Of a stretch of 64,000 nucleotides of DNA, positions 9,058 to 19,205 are shown piece after piece. The stretch spans positions 1,798,001-1,862,000 of the forward strand of contig NC_006042.1 of NCBI RefSeq assembly GCF_000002515.2. The letters are read 5' to 3'. The translations under genes and the position numbers were made by a program. The stretch comes from Kluyveromyces lactis (Eukaryota; Ascomycota; Saccharomycetes; Saccharomycetales; Saccharomycetaceae). Numbering within the stretch: the first letter of the stretch is position 1; each line of letters starts with the position of its first letter. Below the pieces are notes generated by a model. The model searched no databases and was not told the origin of the DNA. It saw only the letters and a program-made list of their open reading frames with translations.

Positions 9058-10262
9058 ACTAGACACTATATATTTTTTCTTTTGAATTCCCTTTCTGCAG
9101 TTGATTTATAGATCGTGTCGTATCGTATTGAATCGTATTGTTTCCCTATTCTCACAGTTTTTGGTTTCGATACACGACTTTCACCTGCAATTCCAATTCC
9201 TCAATTAGAACACTCCAGACTACTCCCTTTTCCACTTGTACGAGGATATAAAGATTAAACTTAAACTCAATATAAATTCTCTACGTTCTAAAATCACTAC
9301 TTTGAAATCAACATCTTAAACCTGATATATAATGTATGAAGCTTAAAGGCTGTTTGCATTTTGAAGCACAATTCGAAATTTGAAAATTTGAAAAAAAAAA
9401 AAAATCGCGAAACCAAATATAAGTCCGGGTAATCGAGTTATCTGCCAATCTTTCATTTTCATTTTTAAGTTCTCGCGCGTTCTTTGCTGTACTTGACAGT
9501 TGACAATGCATAATTTACTTGACATTTACGTGAATAGAGGAGGCTTAAATGAATCTTTGACACTGTATAGATCTATAAACATCACTTAACACTTGTGCTG
9601 AAAGTTCTTTGTGTATGCCGTTTACTTCCGCTACTCATGTCATCTGGCCCGCCGTCTTATGAGTTAAATACACTTTTCTGTGGTCGTATTATCCCCAATA
9701 CACCCACACATCACATACTATACTGCAGGTTTTCTTACTCTCTTCGCCTCGCCCTTTTTGCCTCCCCTTCTTGTACGTAATATTAGAAGCAAAGATCTCT
9801 TCCATCTCGGTGGGAATTTATTACGAATTAATACAGGGGAACAAAAAAACAAAAAATTAAAAGATATGATTAAAGAATACTTTAGTACAAGTAAACAAAG
9901 CCTGGCCTGGTGAAGATAGCATCGTTTTGTCCCTGCTTGTGAGACATTAATCGAGCTTGAAGTTAAAGAATCCATTCCATTCTTTGTCGGAGTTGACGTT
10001 AGGAAAGCAAGAAAGAAGTACAGTGTTTTCTACTCTCTTTTATTTTTTTGGTCCATTTCATATCTCTCTCTTTCTCTTGTTTTCTGGGTTGTCATTGGCC
10101 TTTGGATTGAATTGGGGAGTGACGAAACGATATTTAGAACCAATCTTGAATTGATTACTTTCACAGTACACTAGAAGTTGTTTTCCCCCTTTTTCTAGGG
10201 TTTGTTTTATTGGTGCCAATTATTTTACTTTGGTTTCGTTTAACTCATAGTTTATATCCACG
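9058..10262. other. Long divergent intergenic region between IOC2 and KIN1/2
   Basis: About 1.2 kb without a supported gene. It contains repeated CGTATTG/CGTATCG words near 9120-9140, a poly-A run near 9390, and a pyrimidine-rich stretch over 10030-10200 just before the KIN1/2 start. Several 60-85-codon frames at 9308-10154 overlap one another on both strands and look random. Confidence 0.6.
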
Positions 10263-13200
10263 ATGCCTTCAGCTCAAGATTACCACGTAAATCCTCATTT
10301 CCATATGGGCGACAGGGAGGGTGAACATCAGCAGCCGCCAATGGCACCTGCTACGCCTCGTATGATGGGTCGTCGAGTCTCAGAGAGCAGTGCTCCGGGA
10401 CTCATGCCCGCTGCTAACATTGTGAATGATACCACGCAACAACCGCAGCAGCAACCGCAACTGCAGACTGTACCACAGTCTGTCCCAGTACCAGCGCAGA
10501 GTTTCAACGATGTGGTTAGTAATAAACCGTTCCATAGGAAATCTTTAGGTGACTGGGATTTTTTGGAAACAGTAGGGGCGGGCTCGATGGGTAAAGTGAA
10601 GTTGGCCAAGCATAGATTAACTAATGAGGTATGCGCCATTAAAATTGTTAATAGAGCTGCAAAATCGTATATGCATAAACAAAATCAACTACCTCCGCCG
10701 AAAACAGAAGAAGAGTTGATGGAAAGAAAGAAGAAACTTGAAAAAGAACTTTCAAGGGATAGAAGAACAATTAGAGAAGCATCTTTGGGTCAAATCCTAT
10801 ACCACCCACATATCTGTCGTTTATTTGAAATGTGTACCATGAGCAACCATTTCTACATGCTTTTCGAGTATGTGTCCGGTGGTCAACTTTTAGATTATAT
10901 CATTCAACATGGTTCTTTGAGAGAACGTCACGCGAGAAAATTTGTTCGTGGCATTGCAAGTGCATTGCAATATTTGCATCTGAATAATATTGTGCATAGA
11001 GACTTAAAGATCGAGAATATTATGATCTCCACCAGTGGAGAAATTAAGATTATCGACTTTGGATTATCTAACCTTTACGATAACAAGAAACAGTTACATA
11101 CATTTTGCGGGTCACTCTATTTCGCAGCACCAGAACTACTAAAGGCAAACCCTTACATTGGACCCGAGGTTGATATTTGGTCCTTCGGTGTGGTGATATA
11201 CGTATTGGTATGTGGTAAAGTTCCATTCGATGACGAAAACGCTAGTGTTTTACACGAGAAGATTAAGAAGGGCAAAGTTGAATATCCACAACATCTTTCC
11301 ATTGAATGTATATCGTTACTTTCAAAGATGTTGGTTGTAGATCCATTGAAAAGAGCTTCTTTGAAACAAGTTTGTAACCATCAATGGATGCAAAGAGGGT
11401 TTGATTTCCCACCCCCTTCGTATATTCCACATAGAGTTCCTTTAACAGTTGAAATGCTTGATGTTAACGTAATCAAAGAAATGCATCGTCTAGAGTTGGT
11501 TAATGATGTTAACGATGCTTTACAGGCTCTGCGTGACATTATTGACTCACATGAATATAAAGAACTGTCAAGAGAATATTGGTATAACGTCCAAAATTCC
11601 AATAACCAGGAAGATGGAACCAGAGCATTCCATCCTTTGCTTTCTATTTATTATCTAGTCGACGAAATGCTAAAGAGGAAGCTGGCCAAAAGACTACAGA
11701 AACAACAACAGCTACAACAACAGCAACAGCAACAATTACAGGCTGGTTATCAATCCAAACCATTTCAAGGTCAATCGCAGCCCATATTTCCATCTGACCA
11801 AGTGGACACTTCAATACCATTACCTGATCAATCGCAGCCAAAAACTCTACAACAACCTGTGTCTGTTAACAATAGTGATTATATTGTTCGACCATCAAGT
11901 ATCAAGGAAGTATCTCCAGAACATACCACTTCTCCGGCAGCGTACATTCCATCCAATTTAGAAAGAAATTCGACAGTAGTTGCCTCACCAGTTAGGAACA
12001 AAGAGCTACCACAGATTATGATCCCTCCAAAACTTGCCATTCCAGAGCTAGCGCATACTTCTCCTACTCGAAAATCAAGCGATGCAAACCCCGAACTGGA
12101 CGCAGTAATGTCACCATCGCCTGCCCCAATGGATTATCCATCCCAACAAGAGCAAACCAAACAACAACAGGCTAACAAGTACAACATGGGCTCGGTAAAA
12201 ACAAGCACTACAAGCAGTGAGAAGCCAAAGATAGGTTCTATTTTCCGTAGACTTTCACAGCGCCATCGCCATGCTCAGACCATAAACCAGGGCTCGTTAC
12301 AAGTGCAGGAGCCGAAATCAGTGGCGTTACAAACAAATGCTGCGCCAAAGGTAAGGAAAACGCATACTCGTACAGTATCAGAACATGTACCGTCTACATC
12401 TCGTTACGCAGACCCGTATTACTCTGAAAATGCTCCTAGAGATATGCAAGGGGACTTGCCGGCACTACCAGCTAATGCAGACGTATTGGTGAAACAACAA
12501 CAAGAAAGGTTGAATGACTTGAAGTTGAATAATGAATTAGATGATGAATCTGAGACTCAATCCACTAAATATGACGAAAACCAACCACTTGCTCTTTTGT
12601 CTCTGCCTAAAGGAAAGAAACTCCATCCAAGTGCAAGGGCTAAGTCTGTGGGGCATGCACGTCGTGAGTCATTAAAGTATAATCGTCCTCCTGTATTAAC
12701 AACTTCTGCTGCCAATACTTCCAGCGATGGTTCAACTGCACCAGGTCGTATTAATACTAACGATGATGGCTTCCTGCAATCAAGCTCAGAAGGCAACGCA
12801 CTCCAGATAGACGACATATCACCCTGGGAAGAACTAACTGATGAACAAATTATTGAAAGAGCATCCAAAGCTCCTCCAGGTTCAATGCCATCGATCGACT
12901 TCCCACGTTCTTTATTCCTAAAAGGCTTTTTCTCTGTCCAAACAACATCTTCTAAACCATTACCTGTCGTTAGATACAAGATTATTAGTACGTTGAAAAA
13001 GTTAAACATCGAATTTACAGAAGTAAAAGGCGGTTTTATCTGCTGTCACAGACAATCTTACGTATCTCAAGAGCAGCCTCCAAACCACGGTAGGCATCCT
13101 TCTATTGTTATTAATGAAACTTCTTCATTGGAATCAAACAGCTCAACAGCAAACTCCCATAGAAAACAATTGTCAATACCATCACGTCATGGTTCCATTA

Positions 13201-13577
13201 GAAGACATGGTTCACTCAAACAACCAGGAATCCCAGCCACACCTCTGGCTGCTGCAACGCATGAACGAAATCTGTCTGTCACTTCGCCACGTACTAGTAC
13301 TGGGCAAATCCTAGAGGAAGTTTCTACTGCATCCTTCGAAACTCTGAATAATCAAGAGGACATATTGACTAATTCAAAGGCACAAGATATGAATAAAGTT
13401 GTTATCGGCAATAAGAATGAAGCAGGTAATAAAGAAAGGCCACCTTTGAAGTTTGAGATACATATCGTTAAGGTCAAGCTTGTTGGCTTGGCTGGTGTCC
13501 ATTTCAAGAAAGTTTCTGGTAATACATGGATGTATAAGGAATTGGCTACACATATTTTGAAGGAATTAAATTTATAG
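10263..13577 (+). CDS. KIN1: Kin1/Kin2-family Ser/Thr protein kinase (PAR-1/MARK type)
   Basis: The 1104-residue protein has a kinase domain at about residues 96-385: glycine loop GAGSMGKVKLAKHRL near 103, catalytic HRDLKIEN near 244, DFGLSN near 265, and activation segment ending APELL. A long Gln/Ser/Pro-rich linker follows, and the last 50 residues (KFEIHIVKVKLVGLAGVHFK) are a KA1 membrane-binding domain. S. cerevisiae Kin1 and Kin2 act at the cytoplasmic face of the plasma membrane in exocytosis and in HAC1 mRNA processing during the unfolded protein response. This single gene is co-orthologous to both. The kinase insert KKLEKELSRDRRTIREASLG is typical of fungal members. Confidence 0.96.
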   Translation: MPSAQDYHVNPHFHMGDREGEHQQPPMAPATPRMMGRRVSESSAPGLMPAANIVNDTTQQPQQQPQLQTVPQSVPVPAQSFNDVVSNKPFHRKSLGDWDFLETVGAGSMGKVKLAKHRLTNEVCAIKIVNRAAKSYMHKQNQLPPPKTEEELMERKKKLEKELSRDRRTIREASLGQILYHPHICRLFEMCTMSNHFYMLFEYVSGGQLLDYIIQHGSLRERHARKFVRGIASALQYLHLNNIVHRDLKIENIMISTSGEIKIIDFGLSNLYDNKKQLHTFCGSLYFAAPELLKANPYIGPEVDIWSFGVVIYVLVCGKVPFDDENASVLHEKIKKGKVEYPQHLSIECISLLSKMLVVDPLKRASLKQVCNHQWMQRGFDFPPPSYIPHRVPLTVEMLDVNVIKEMHRLELVNDVNDALQALRDIIDSHEYKELSREYWYNVQNSNNQEDGTRAFHPLLSIYYLVDEMLKRKLAKRLQKQQQLQQQQQQQLQAGYQSKPFQGQSQPIFPSDQVDTSIPLPDQSQPKTLQQPVSVNNSDYIVRPSSIKEVSPEHTTSPAAYIPSNLERNSTVVASPVRNKELPQIMIPPKLAIPELAHTSPTRKSSDANPELDAVMSPSPAPMDYPSQQEQTKQQQANKYNMGSVKTSTTSSEKPKIGSIFRRLSQRHRHAQTINQGSLQVQEPKSVALQTNAAPKVRKTHTRTVSEHVPSTSRYADPYYSENAPRDMQGDLPALPANADVLVKQQQERLNDLKLNNELDDESETQSTKYDENQPLALLSLPKGKKLHPSARAKSVGHARRESLKYNRPPVLTTSAANTSSDGSTAPGRINTNDDGFLQSSSEGNALQIDDISPWEELTDEQIIERASKAPPGSMPSIDFPRSLFLKGFFSVQTTSSKPLPVVRYKIISTLKKLNIEFTEVKGGFICCHRQSYVSQEQPPNHGRHPSIVINETSSLESNSSTANSHRKQLSIPSRHGSIRRHGSLKQPGIPATPLAAATHERNLSVTSPRTSTGQILEEVSTASFETLNNQEDILTNSKAQDMNKVVIGNKNEAGNKERPPLKFEIHIVKVKLVGLAGVHFKKVSGNTWMYKELATHILKELNL
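11697..11742 (+). repeat. CAA/CAG polyglutamine tract in KIN1/2
   Basis: An imperfect CAA/CAG run encodes a glutamine-rich segment (QKQQQLQQQQQQQLQ) in the linker just after the kinase-associated region. The mixed codons suggest it is older than a recent slippage expansion. Confidence 0.85.
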
Positions 13578-13728
13578 ATTAAAACTGTATACACACTATG
13601 TATGCCATAATCATTTCCTAATGCAAGTCTAGTTTATAATGTTACATGCCACTTTTGTCTCATTATGTCATTACATTTTTCTCTATGCAATAACTACGTG
13701 AGGAAACCAAACGACTATTCTAAGAAAC

Positions 13729-14886
13729 TCATTTACAAAGTTGTTCAAGCTCCTCATTCGCCAGTAAAAGCAGCTGGATGTCCTGGACGATATAATTTAA
13801 CAGTGTATGTTTCGTGATTCTTTTCCCTTCCTTCTTCGGGAGTTTGTAGTCAAGGGAGATGATTTCTTTTGATTTCGGCAGATTCTTATGAACTTCAGTC
13901 CAAACTGGTCGTGGATATCGTATCATCCCGATCAACTCATCGTATTCTCTTTTGAAAGTGTTTCTTCTTTGTTTCTCTAAATAGACATGTTTCCACCTTC
14001 GCAGCTCTGCAGCATCGCTTGAGATATCTTCAGGAATGACGTGTTCAGGAACTTCAACGATAGGAATTTTGGGATCAATTGGCTTGTACTGTTCATATGA
14101 TTCGAATATTGGAAGAATCATGGGTTCTATCGTAGTAGATTTACCTTTACTACCATTGTCATTTTTTAGAATATCCTTGGAATTTACATTATTGTTTTTT
14201 TCTTCATGAGATGGGGATGCCGCAATGGCAATCTTTGTGTCCAGCCTTTCTCCCTGCTTAGTGGTTGACTTATCCTGGAAATGTCTGGATATTGTGGTTT
14301 GTAGTTCAGTATGGTCGAAAATATAGGTATGAGGATCAGCTCCCAAATGTTCCGCATTTCGCATAAAATTTTGAGCCAGTTTCGGAGAGAAAAGGGCGGC
14401 ATTAGAAGCCTTTGACGGTGAGGTAGTTAATAAACTATCCAAAAAGTGCTCAATTGCATGCGACTCGTTCACACTCAACAAACCTTCGTTATGTGAGTTT
14501 CCAGAGTGTTCACCAAACGCCCCGAAAGGTGATGAAATGTGGTTTCGGGGAGTCTGCGGTCTGCTACTAGGAACAGAATGGGTGATTTGTGATGCAGCTG
14601 GCTTTGTGTCTTTTTCTTCTTGGAAAGCTCTATCTCTATTGACTACTTTGTCAACTTCCTCATCAGTATTAGTATGCTGATCCCCTCCTGTCGAAGCATT
14701 CTCTGGAACAACAGTCATATGGTTGAAGAACTGAGAATCATCTACAAGATTCATATGAAATTGATCGTTTGAATCATCCCATAGTTCCGCTTTCTCATTA
14801 ATTAACTCATAGGCAGTCTCGAAATCTAAACCTTCCAAATCCATGTCCAACAGAGAACCGAGGCCACCTTGGCTTTGAGCTTCCAT
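13729..14886 (-). CDS. INO2: bHLH activator of phospholipid genes Ino2
   Basis: The 385-residue protein starts at the ATG at 14886 (MEAQSQGGLGSLLDMDLEGL); the frame runs 15 codons further up only to a GTG, and the ATG start aligns with the S. cerevisiae start (MQQATGNELLGILDLD) and its transactivation motif DFETAY. The C-terminal 100 residues form the basic helix-loop-helix: basic region KHVYLEKQRRNTFKREYDEL, a long loop, then helix 2 (TKHTLLNYIVQDIQLLLLANEELEQL). Ino2 dimerises with Ino4 on the ICRE/UASINO element to activate inositol and phospholipid synthesis. At 385 aa it is longer than S. cerevisiae Ino2 (304 aa), the excess being in the disordered middle. Its promoter carries its own candidate binding site. 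Confidence 0.95.
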   Translation of the reverse strand: MEAQSQGGLGSLLDMDLEGLDFETAYELINEKAELWDDSNDQFHMNLVDDSQFFNHMTVVPENASTGGDQHTNTDEEVDKVVNRDRAFQEEKDTKPAASQITHSVPSSRPQTPRNHISSPFGAFGEHSGNSHNEGLLSVNESHAIEHFLDSLLTTSPSKASNAALFSPKLAQNFMRNAEHLGADPHTYIFDHTELQTTISRHFQDKSTTKQGERLDTKIAIAASPSHEEKNNNVNSKDILKNDNGSKGKSTTIEPMILPIFESYEQYKPIDPKIPIVEVPEHVIPEDISSDAAELRRWKHVYLEKQRRNTFKREYDELIGMIRYPRPVWTEVHKNLPKSKEIISLDYKLPKKEGKRITKHTLLNYIVQDIQLLLLANEELEQLCK

Positions 14887-15461
14887 TGTATTTTCAGAAA
14901 ATCGGTTAAGATCTGTATTGCTACTGAACACTCCACGCGAATAGTTAAATGTCTAAATGTTTGCCTGCGTCCAAAATACCCTTTTATAATTAGATGGGTA
15001 CTTTATAAATCTATCAAACGCAACAAATCTAGGTATACTTGTACCTCGAATCTCCATGCACTCATATATCAAACTCCGCAGATCTAATAGTCCAGCTAAT
15101 AGTCAACGCTGTAATAACTCGATATAGCAACTTATATCACTCAATGGCTATATGTTTTTCTGCAACGCACCTCCAATAATTCATTCACATTACATTGTTG
15201 GACCTTACTATAAACTAAGATGTACTCTGTGATGTTTTCCGGTAATCGAGCTTTTCGTCAGTTTCTATTGAAATCCGGACGCTCTGGACATTTTCACATG
15301 GAGAGGATTTAAAGTCACGTGTAAGAAGATATCACGTGAACGGGCTTTTCTCGTATATCGTCTATCACTTAGCATCGCGCGAGCTACAAGTATCCACTCA
15401 TTAGTCGTGATGGAAGTACAGCTCTCTGGCTGTTATAGTAATCAAATATGACAGCCCTGAT
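14887..15461. other. Intergenic: INO2 promoter and HRT3 3' flank
   Basis: Because HRT3 is also on the reverse strand and ends here, INO2 is the only neighbouring gene whose promoter this can be. A regulatory cluster lies at 15291-15338. The rest shows nothing recognisable. Confidence 0.75.
15291..15338. promoter_or_regulatory. ICRE/UASINO-like element with two CACGTG sites upstream of INO2
   Basis: TTTTCACATG at 15291-15300 is the reverse complement of the Ino2/Ino4 site CATGTGAAAT with 9 of 10 bases matching. Perfect CACGTG cores follow at 15316-15321 and 15333-15338. The cluster is about 405-450 bp upstream of the INO2 ATG. In S. cerevisiae INO2 is autoregulated through a UASINO element, so the same loop is likely here; CACGTG may bind Cbf1 or related bHLH factors. 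Confidence 0.55.
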
Positions 15462-16511
15462 CTAGCAGTCACGGTATGACTTCGCCTTCGAGAAATGAAA
15501 TGGTTTTTCTTTGCTCAATGAGAACTGCATTGTTGTGCCGTCTTGCCTCGTTGCAGAAGAAGCAATCCATTTCAACTTGCTGAACTTCTTGTGACCTCTG
15601 TTTGAGATTTTCAAGATCTCGTTAAATTCAAGCCCATCTTTTCTTCTATTCCTCTTGATTGTCAACTGATCAAGGCCGTCGTCTAATGACAGGGACCACG
15701 AACATATATCTGAGTCTTTTCTTTCAGAACATCTTTCTAAAGAGAAACCAGGTACCACTATATTTGGTTCGTCAGTAGTCAATAATCTAATGCATCTTCC
15801 ATCTGGATAGAATCTGAAGTACCTGTAATAAGTGATCATGTGGATTGGGTTCAACAGCGAAGATGATCCTTCCGGGATCGATCCGTGCCTCAAATAATTC
15901 ACCACACTGATATATATTCCATGGAACTTGATATACGGCCGTTCCTTTAGCATCTTTCTATAATTTTGACCCCATACGGTTTCTGCTAGTGCTTGTATAT
16001 CTGATATACCGTTTAGCCTCATCTCATTTTCGTTGTATACTTGCTTCTTATAGATGTATTCCGCGAAAGTCCGGTACGGTGAGGAATCGTGGAAGCATAG
16101 CAAATTAAACTTTTTACAAGTCAAAGATAGGTTCATCCACGAGTCTGCTGAGCTTAACACAACCATGTCTATAATCATGGATAATATATCGTCAGGGAGC
16201 ATATCCAAAATCCAGCAGGGAAGTTCAACAAGGTCTTCAGTTTGAGAAAGTCCTTCAGTTTCCTCTTTTCTGCCGTCCGGATCAGTTTCCGATGAACCAT
16301 CAACAATATTGACATTAGAATTGAGCTTAAGCTTTTTCATCTCTTCATTTAACCGCCATTCATCATGCATCTTCTTTCTATATAGTTTCTCAACGTCCGG
16401 ATTCATCCTTAATGCTTTACGGTAATATTTGATCGCGTCGGTCATAGCACCGGCAGTTTCCTTCGAATAGCCCAACTCCCATAGTGCTATAGCTTCAATC
16501 GGTTCCTCCAT
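15462..16511 (-). CDS. HRT3: SCF ubiquitin ligase F-box protein Hrt3
   Basis: The 349-residue protein has an N-terminal TPR-like helical pair (residues about 8-48, YSKETAGAMTDAIKYYRKAL), an F-box at about 97-140 (LPCWILDMLPDDILSMIIDM), and a C-terminal domain with the conserved segments HMITYYRYFRFYPDGRC and VVPGFSL. This order matches Hrt3 (YLR097C) and its metazoan relative FBXO9. The F-box binds Skp1, making the protein a candidate substrate receptor of SCF. The start is an ATG; an ACGCGT lies immediately upstream (16513-16518). It sits between INO2 and CHA4, as expected from merged ancestral order. Confidence 0.94.
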   Translation of the reverse strand: MEEPIEAIALWELGYSKETAGAMTDAIKYYRKALRMNPDVEKLYRKKMHDEWRLNEEMKKLKLNSNVNIVDGSSETDPDGRKEETEGLSQTEDLVELPCWILDMLPDDILSMIIDMVVLSSADSWMNLSLTCKKFNLLCFHDSSPYRTFAEYIYKKQVYNENEMRLNGISDIQALAETVWGQNYRKMLKERPYIKFHGIYISVVNYLRHGSIPEGSSSLLNPIHMITYYRYFRFYPDGRCIRLLTTDEPNIVVPGFSLERCSERKDSDICSWSLSLDDGLDQLTIKRNRRKDGLEFNEILKISNRGHKKFSKLKWIASSATRQDGTTMQFSLSKEKPFHFSKAKSYRDC

Positions 16512-16948
16512 TACGCGTTGTTATTTTTCGTGCGTTAGGCCCCTTGGTAATGAGTATGCTTCCTCTCTCTTTTACCTTATATAGCCGACTAGCTTTTTAT
16601 GCTGTTTACGTTTTGTTCAGCTTTACGCAACAGGAACGAATATAAAGTTACTACCGAGAGATGGACAAGTACGCACAATGTTGAAAAATATGAAGTGGAT
16701 TCCTTGTCAGTAGCTGCCATCCTCAGCAAATCGGATTTCTTGATTCTTATCTGACTAAAAAGTAATATTAAGTACATGGCATATTTAATATATGAAGAGC
16801 TATATAACTTCAAAGTTCATTAATATGTGAATATCACAAGAAACACAGTCGATAAATCATAAATAGCCAGTCCTTCAAGATCTGGTGCATCAATGAAAAG
16901 CAGGAACTAAAACAAAGTGCAAAGTGTGTAGTGCTGTATAGATGCTGC
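16512..16948. other. Intergenic: HRT3 promoter and CHA4 3' flank
   Basis: AT-rich spacer between two reverse-strand genes. Apart from the ACGCGT next to the HRT3 start I see no feature. Confidence 0.6.
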
Positions 16949-18760
16949 TTATTTCATTGTTATGTCACCACCGATTAATTTATCGATTTCATTCAATAAA
17001 GTAAAATCAAAATTATATTCAAAGGCAAATTCATTACCATTAGATAAACTTCCCAAGAGTGCAGTGTTTTCAAGTCCAGTATTAGCATTTATATTGCTAC
17101 TTTTTGACATTTTCATTTCATTATCGTAAAATTTCTTGGCTAGCTCGTAGTTCAATGACGGAGATCCTAGAAATTCCAAGAATATCGAAAGATTGTCCTT
17201 CTTAATTGAACCAGTTTTTATGCACTGAATTGCAAGAATCGAAGAATACAGCATATAAATGTTACTTTTCTGGAATGTTTTGAATTTTCTCATAAACGAT
17301 CTTAATAAAAAGTACAACTCTTCAATTGCGTTTTCTATCGCCTGTTTACTCTCAGGAAGTGAATCAATAAACGGTTTGTTGTAGGACAAAAGGATAACAA
17401 AATAATGATACCATACATGAGCCAAAATAGGATTGTAATCGAAGTTGATTAGCGTTGCCTTAGTGAGAGCAAACTCATCAGGTAGATTCTTACGCCAGTT
17501 TGAAACTTCACTGTTGAATTTTGTTAGATATTCCCTTCTTTCCGTTAAAGAACCGGCATGTATGAATATCTTCGGGGCGAAAACCTCAGTTATTCTTGAT
17601 AGCACAATAATCTTTTTTAAAGGTTTGGCAATAGAAGTTACAATTGTAGGATCGTATTGGTAATCTTCGATACCAGTATCAATATTTGGTAGCTCATCAG
17701 TTTCTGGAATTGTCGAATTTGACACACGCAAAGAATTTGAACGACCAAACAATACTGCAATCAAGTGATCGGCAATGTAACAGCCCCAGTATATTCTACT
17801 TCTCACCTCGATATCGATCTGTGACAATTTGTCGTCGTAGACGTCATCCCAAGCTTCGGGGTTCAAATGTAAGCCAATCTCATGAGCCATTCTAAAGGCT
17901 AACCCCGATTCATACCATGCTAATGGATTCTCGCCATTTCCAATATCATAGAAGGCAAGGCATAAAAGTGTTTGGATGATACCCAATTTAGAAGATGATG
18001 AATAACTCGCAGTAGATCCATCTAGCTGGAAGATTTTATTTAATACTTTTGTTTTAGCCAGTGTGTAATATTCTTGAGATTTCTTGTACAGTTCTTCGTT
18101 CTTATCGGCAAGCTTACTTCCTAAAGCAGCAATTGCAAACACCAATTCTTTAGAACAGTAGTATGCTTTTGTAGAAGGCTCACCGAAAAGGGCGCTTAGA
18201 AAGGTTTCTCTATGAATGAAAGTATAATGGCCAGGATATAACCATTTGAAAAACAACGATAAAGCAGGTAGTATCACTGGCGACCTGGACAATGTTCGGA
18301 GATTAGAGGTAGTCATATCTCGATTGACATCGTTGGAAAATATTTTTGTGATGGCTAGAGAATCGTTAGAATAGATACTGGATGAAACCACTTGGTTATT
18401 TTTGGTCAATGTACTTTGCATATTTGGTGATGAAGGAGTAGGCGATCTAATCTCAGCAAGGAAGGGCTTCCATGATGGGTTTCTTGGTGGAAGTGTATTT
18501 GATGGCGTCCCTTCTAACGTTTCGCTCTTCATCTTCTCGATGCTCCTCTTCAAATCATCAATCTCTGCCTCAAGTTTCTCTACGTATTCATGAGTTGTTC
18601 TTTTAGTCCGTTTATCATTGTTGACAGTGATACATTCGATCCCATATTTCAAGCAATTGGAACATGGTCTCTCCATGTCACACTTCCTCCTCTTTATTCT
18701 GCAATTCTGACATGCTAGGTGAGCTTTCCTCTTCCTTTTTCCATCAGTTATCGTTGACAT
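16949..18760 (-). CDS. CHA4: Zn2Cys6 transcription activator Cha4
   Basis: The 603-residue protein starts at the ATG at 18760 (MSTITDGKRKRKAHLACQNC); the frame continues 50 codons upstream but only from a GTG. The zinc cluster has all six cysteines (C17, C20, C27, C33, C36, C43) with spacing CX2CX6CX5CX2CX6C, preceded by a basic run and followed by a coiled coil (EYVEKLEAEIDDLKRSIEKM). Residues about 180-480 are the fungal-specific transcription factor domain. Cha4 activates CHA1, the serine/threonine deaminase gene, in response to serine and threonine. Position between HRT3 and ICT1 matches YLR098C. S. cerevisiae Cha4 is about 648 aa. Confidence 0.92.
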   Translation of the reverse strand: MSTITDGKRKRKAHLACQNCRIKRRKCDMERPCSNCLKYGIECITVNNDKRTKRTTHEYVEKLEAEIDDLKRSIEKMKSETLEGTPSNTLPPRNPSWKPFLAEIRSPTPSSPNMQSTLTKNNQVVSSSIYSNDSLAITKIFSNDVNRDMTTSNLRTLSRSPVILPALSLFFKWLYPGHYTFIHRETFLSALFGEPSTKAYYCSKELVFAIAALGSKLADKNEELYKKSQEYYTLAKTKVLNKIFQLDGSTASYSSSSKLGIIQTLLCLAFYDIGNGENPLAWYESGLAFRMAHEIGLHLNPEAWDDVYDDKLSQIDIEVRSRIYWGCYIADHLIAVLFGRSNSLRVSNSTIPETDELPNIDTGIEDYQYDPTIVTSIAKPLKKIIVLSRITEVFAPKIFIHAGSLTERREYLTKFNSEVSNWRKNLPDEFALTKATLINFDYNPILAHVWYHYFVILLSYNKPFIDSLPESKQAIENAIEELYFLLRSFMRKFKTFQKSNIYMLYSSILAIQCIKTGSIKKDNLSIFLEFLGSPSLNYELAKKFYDNEMKMSKSSNINANTGLENTALLGSLSNGNEFAFEYNFDFTLLNEIDKLIGGDITMK

Positions 18761-19205
18761 TGAATAAACGCAGCTATGTTGTTGACGGTGGTAATGTTTA
18801 TTGTAGTTCCGAAAAAGGTGCCCTATATCAAAAGGTACGACGGTTGCGCTTCCTTTCAATCCTGTAGAAGTAATGCCATTTATTTGGGTGACCGATTCCT
18901 TATGATACACTTTGGTAAACTTATGTCTTATACATCATTACTCTTTCATATCTCCAAATTGGCCAAAGATATTTCTTATTTGACACTCAATTCCTTTCTT
19001 CTGTTGATGTTGGGAGATGTTCGAAAGGAAACTGACGCTGGGGAGGACAGTTTTGTATCAAACTGTACATCAGTAGATGTGTACCTAGTATGATAAGTAG
19101 AAATGGTTGTTATTGTATATGTACATGATTACAACTATGCTATAAGACAGGAGGGGGTGGGAACGAGCTTGAAGGTGATATATGCACAATGAATGATTAC
19201 AGATT
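18761..19205. other. Intergenic: CHA4 promoter and ICT1/ECM18 3' flank
   Basis: No supported gene. The open frame upstream of the CHA4 ATG on the reverse strand and a 105-codon forward frame at 18776-19093 both lack recognisable content. Confidence 0.6.

Noticed and set aside
9308-10154. Cluster of short overlapping frames between IOC2 and KIN1/2
   Set aside because: They overlap on both strands, several start at non-ATG codons, and none shows conserved content.
12557-13009. 150-codon reverse frame inside KIN1/2
   Set aside because: It overlaps a clearly coding region antisense and has no recognisable content.
18805-18818. GTTCCGAAAAA resembling the CDEIII core
   Set aside because: No CDEI or long AT-rich element lies at the required spacing; it sits just upstream of the CHA4 start in ordinary sequence.
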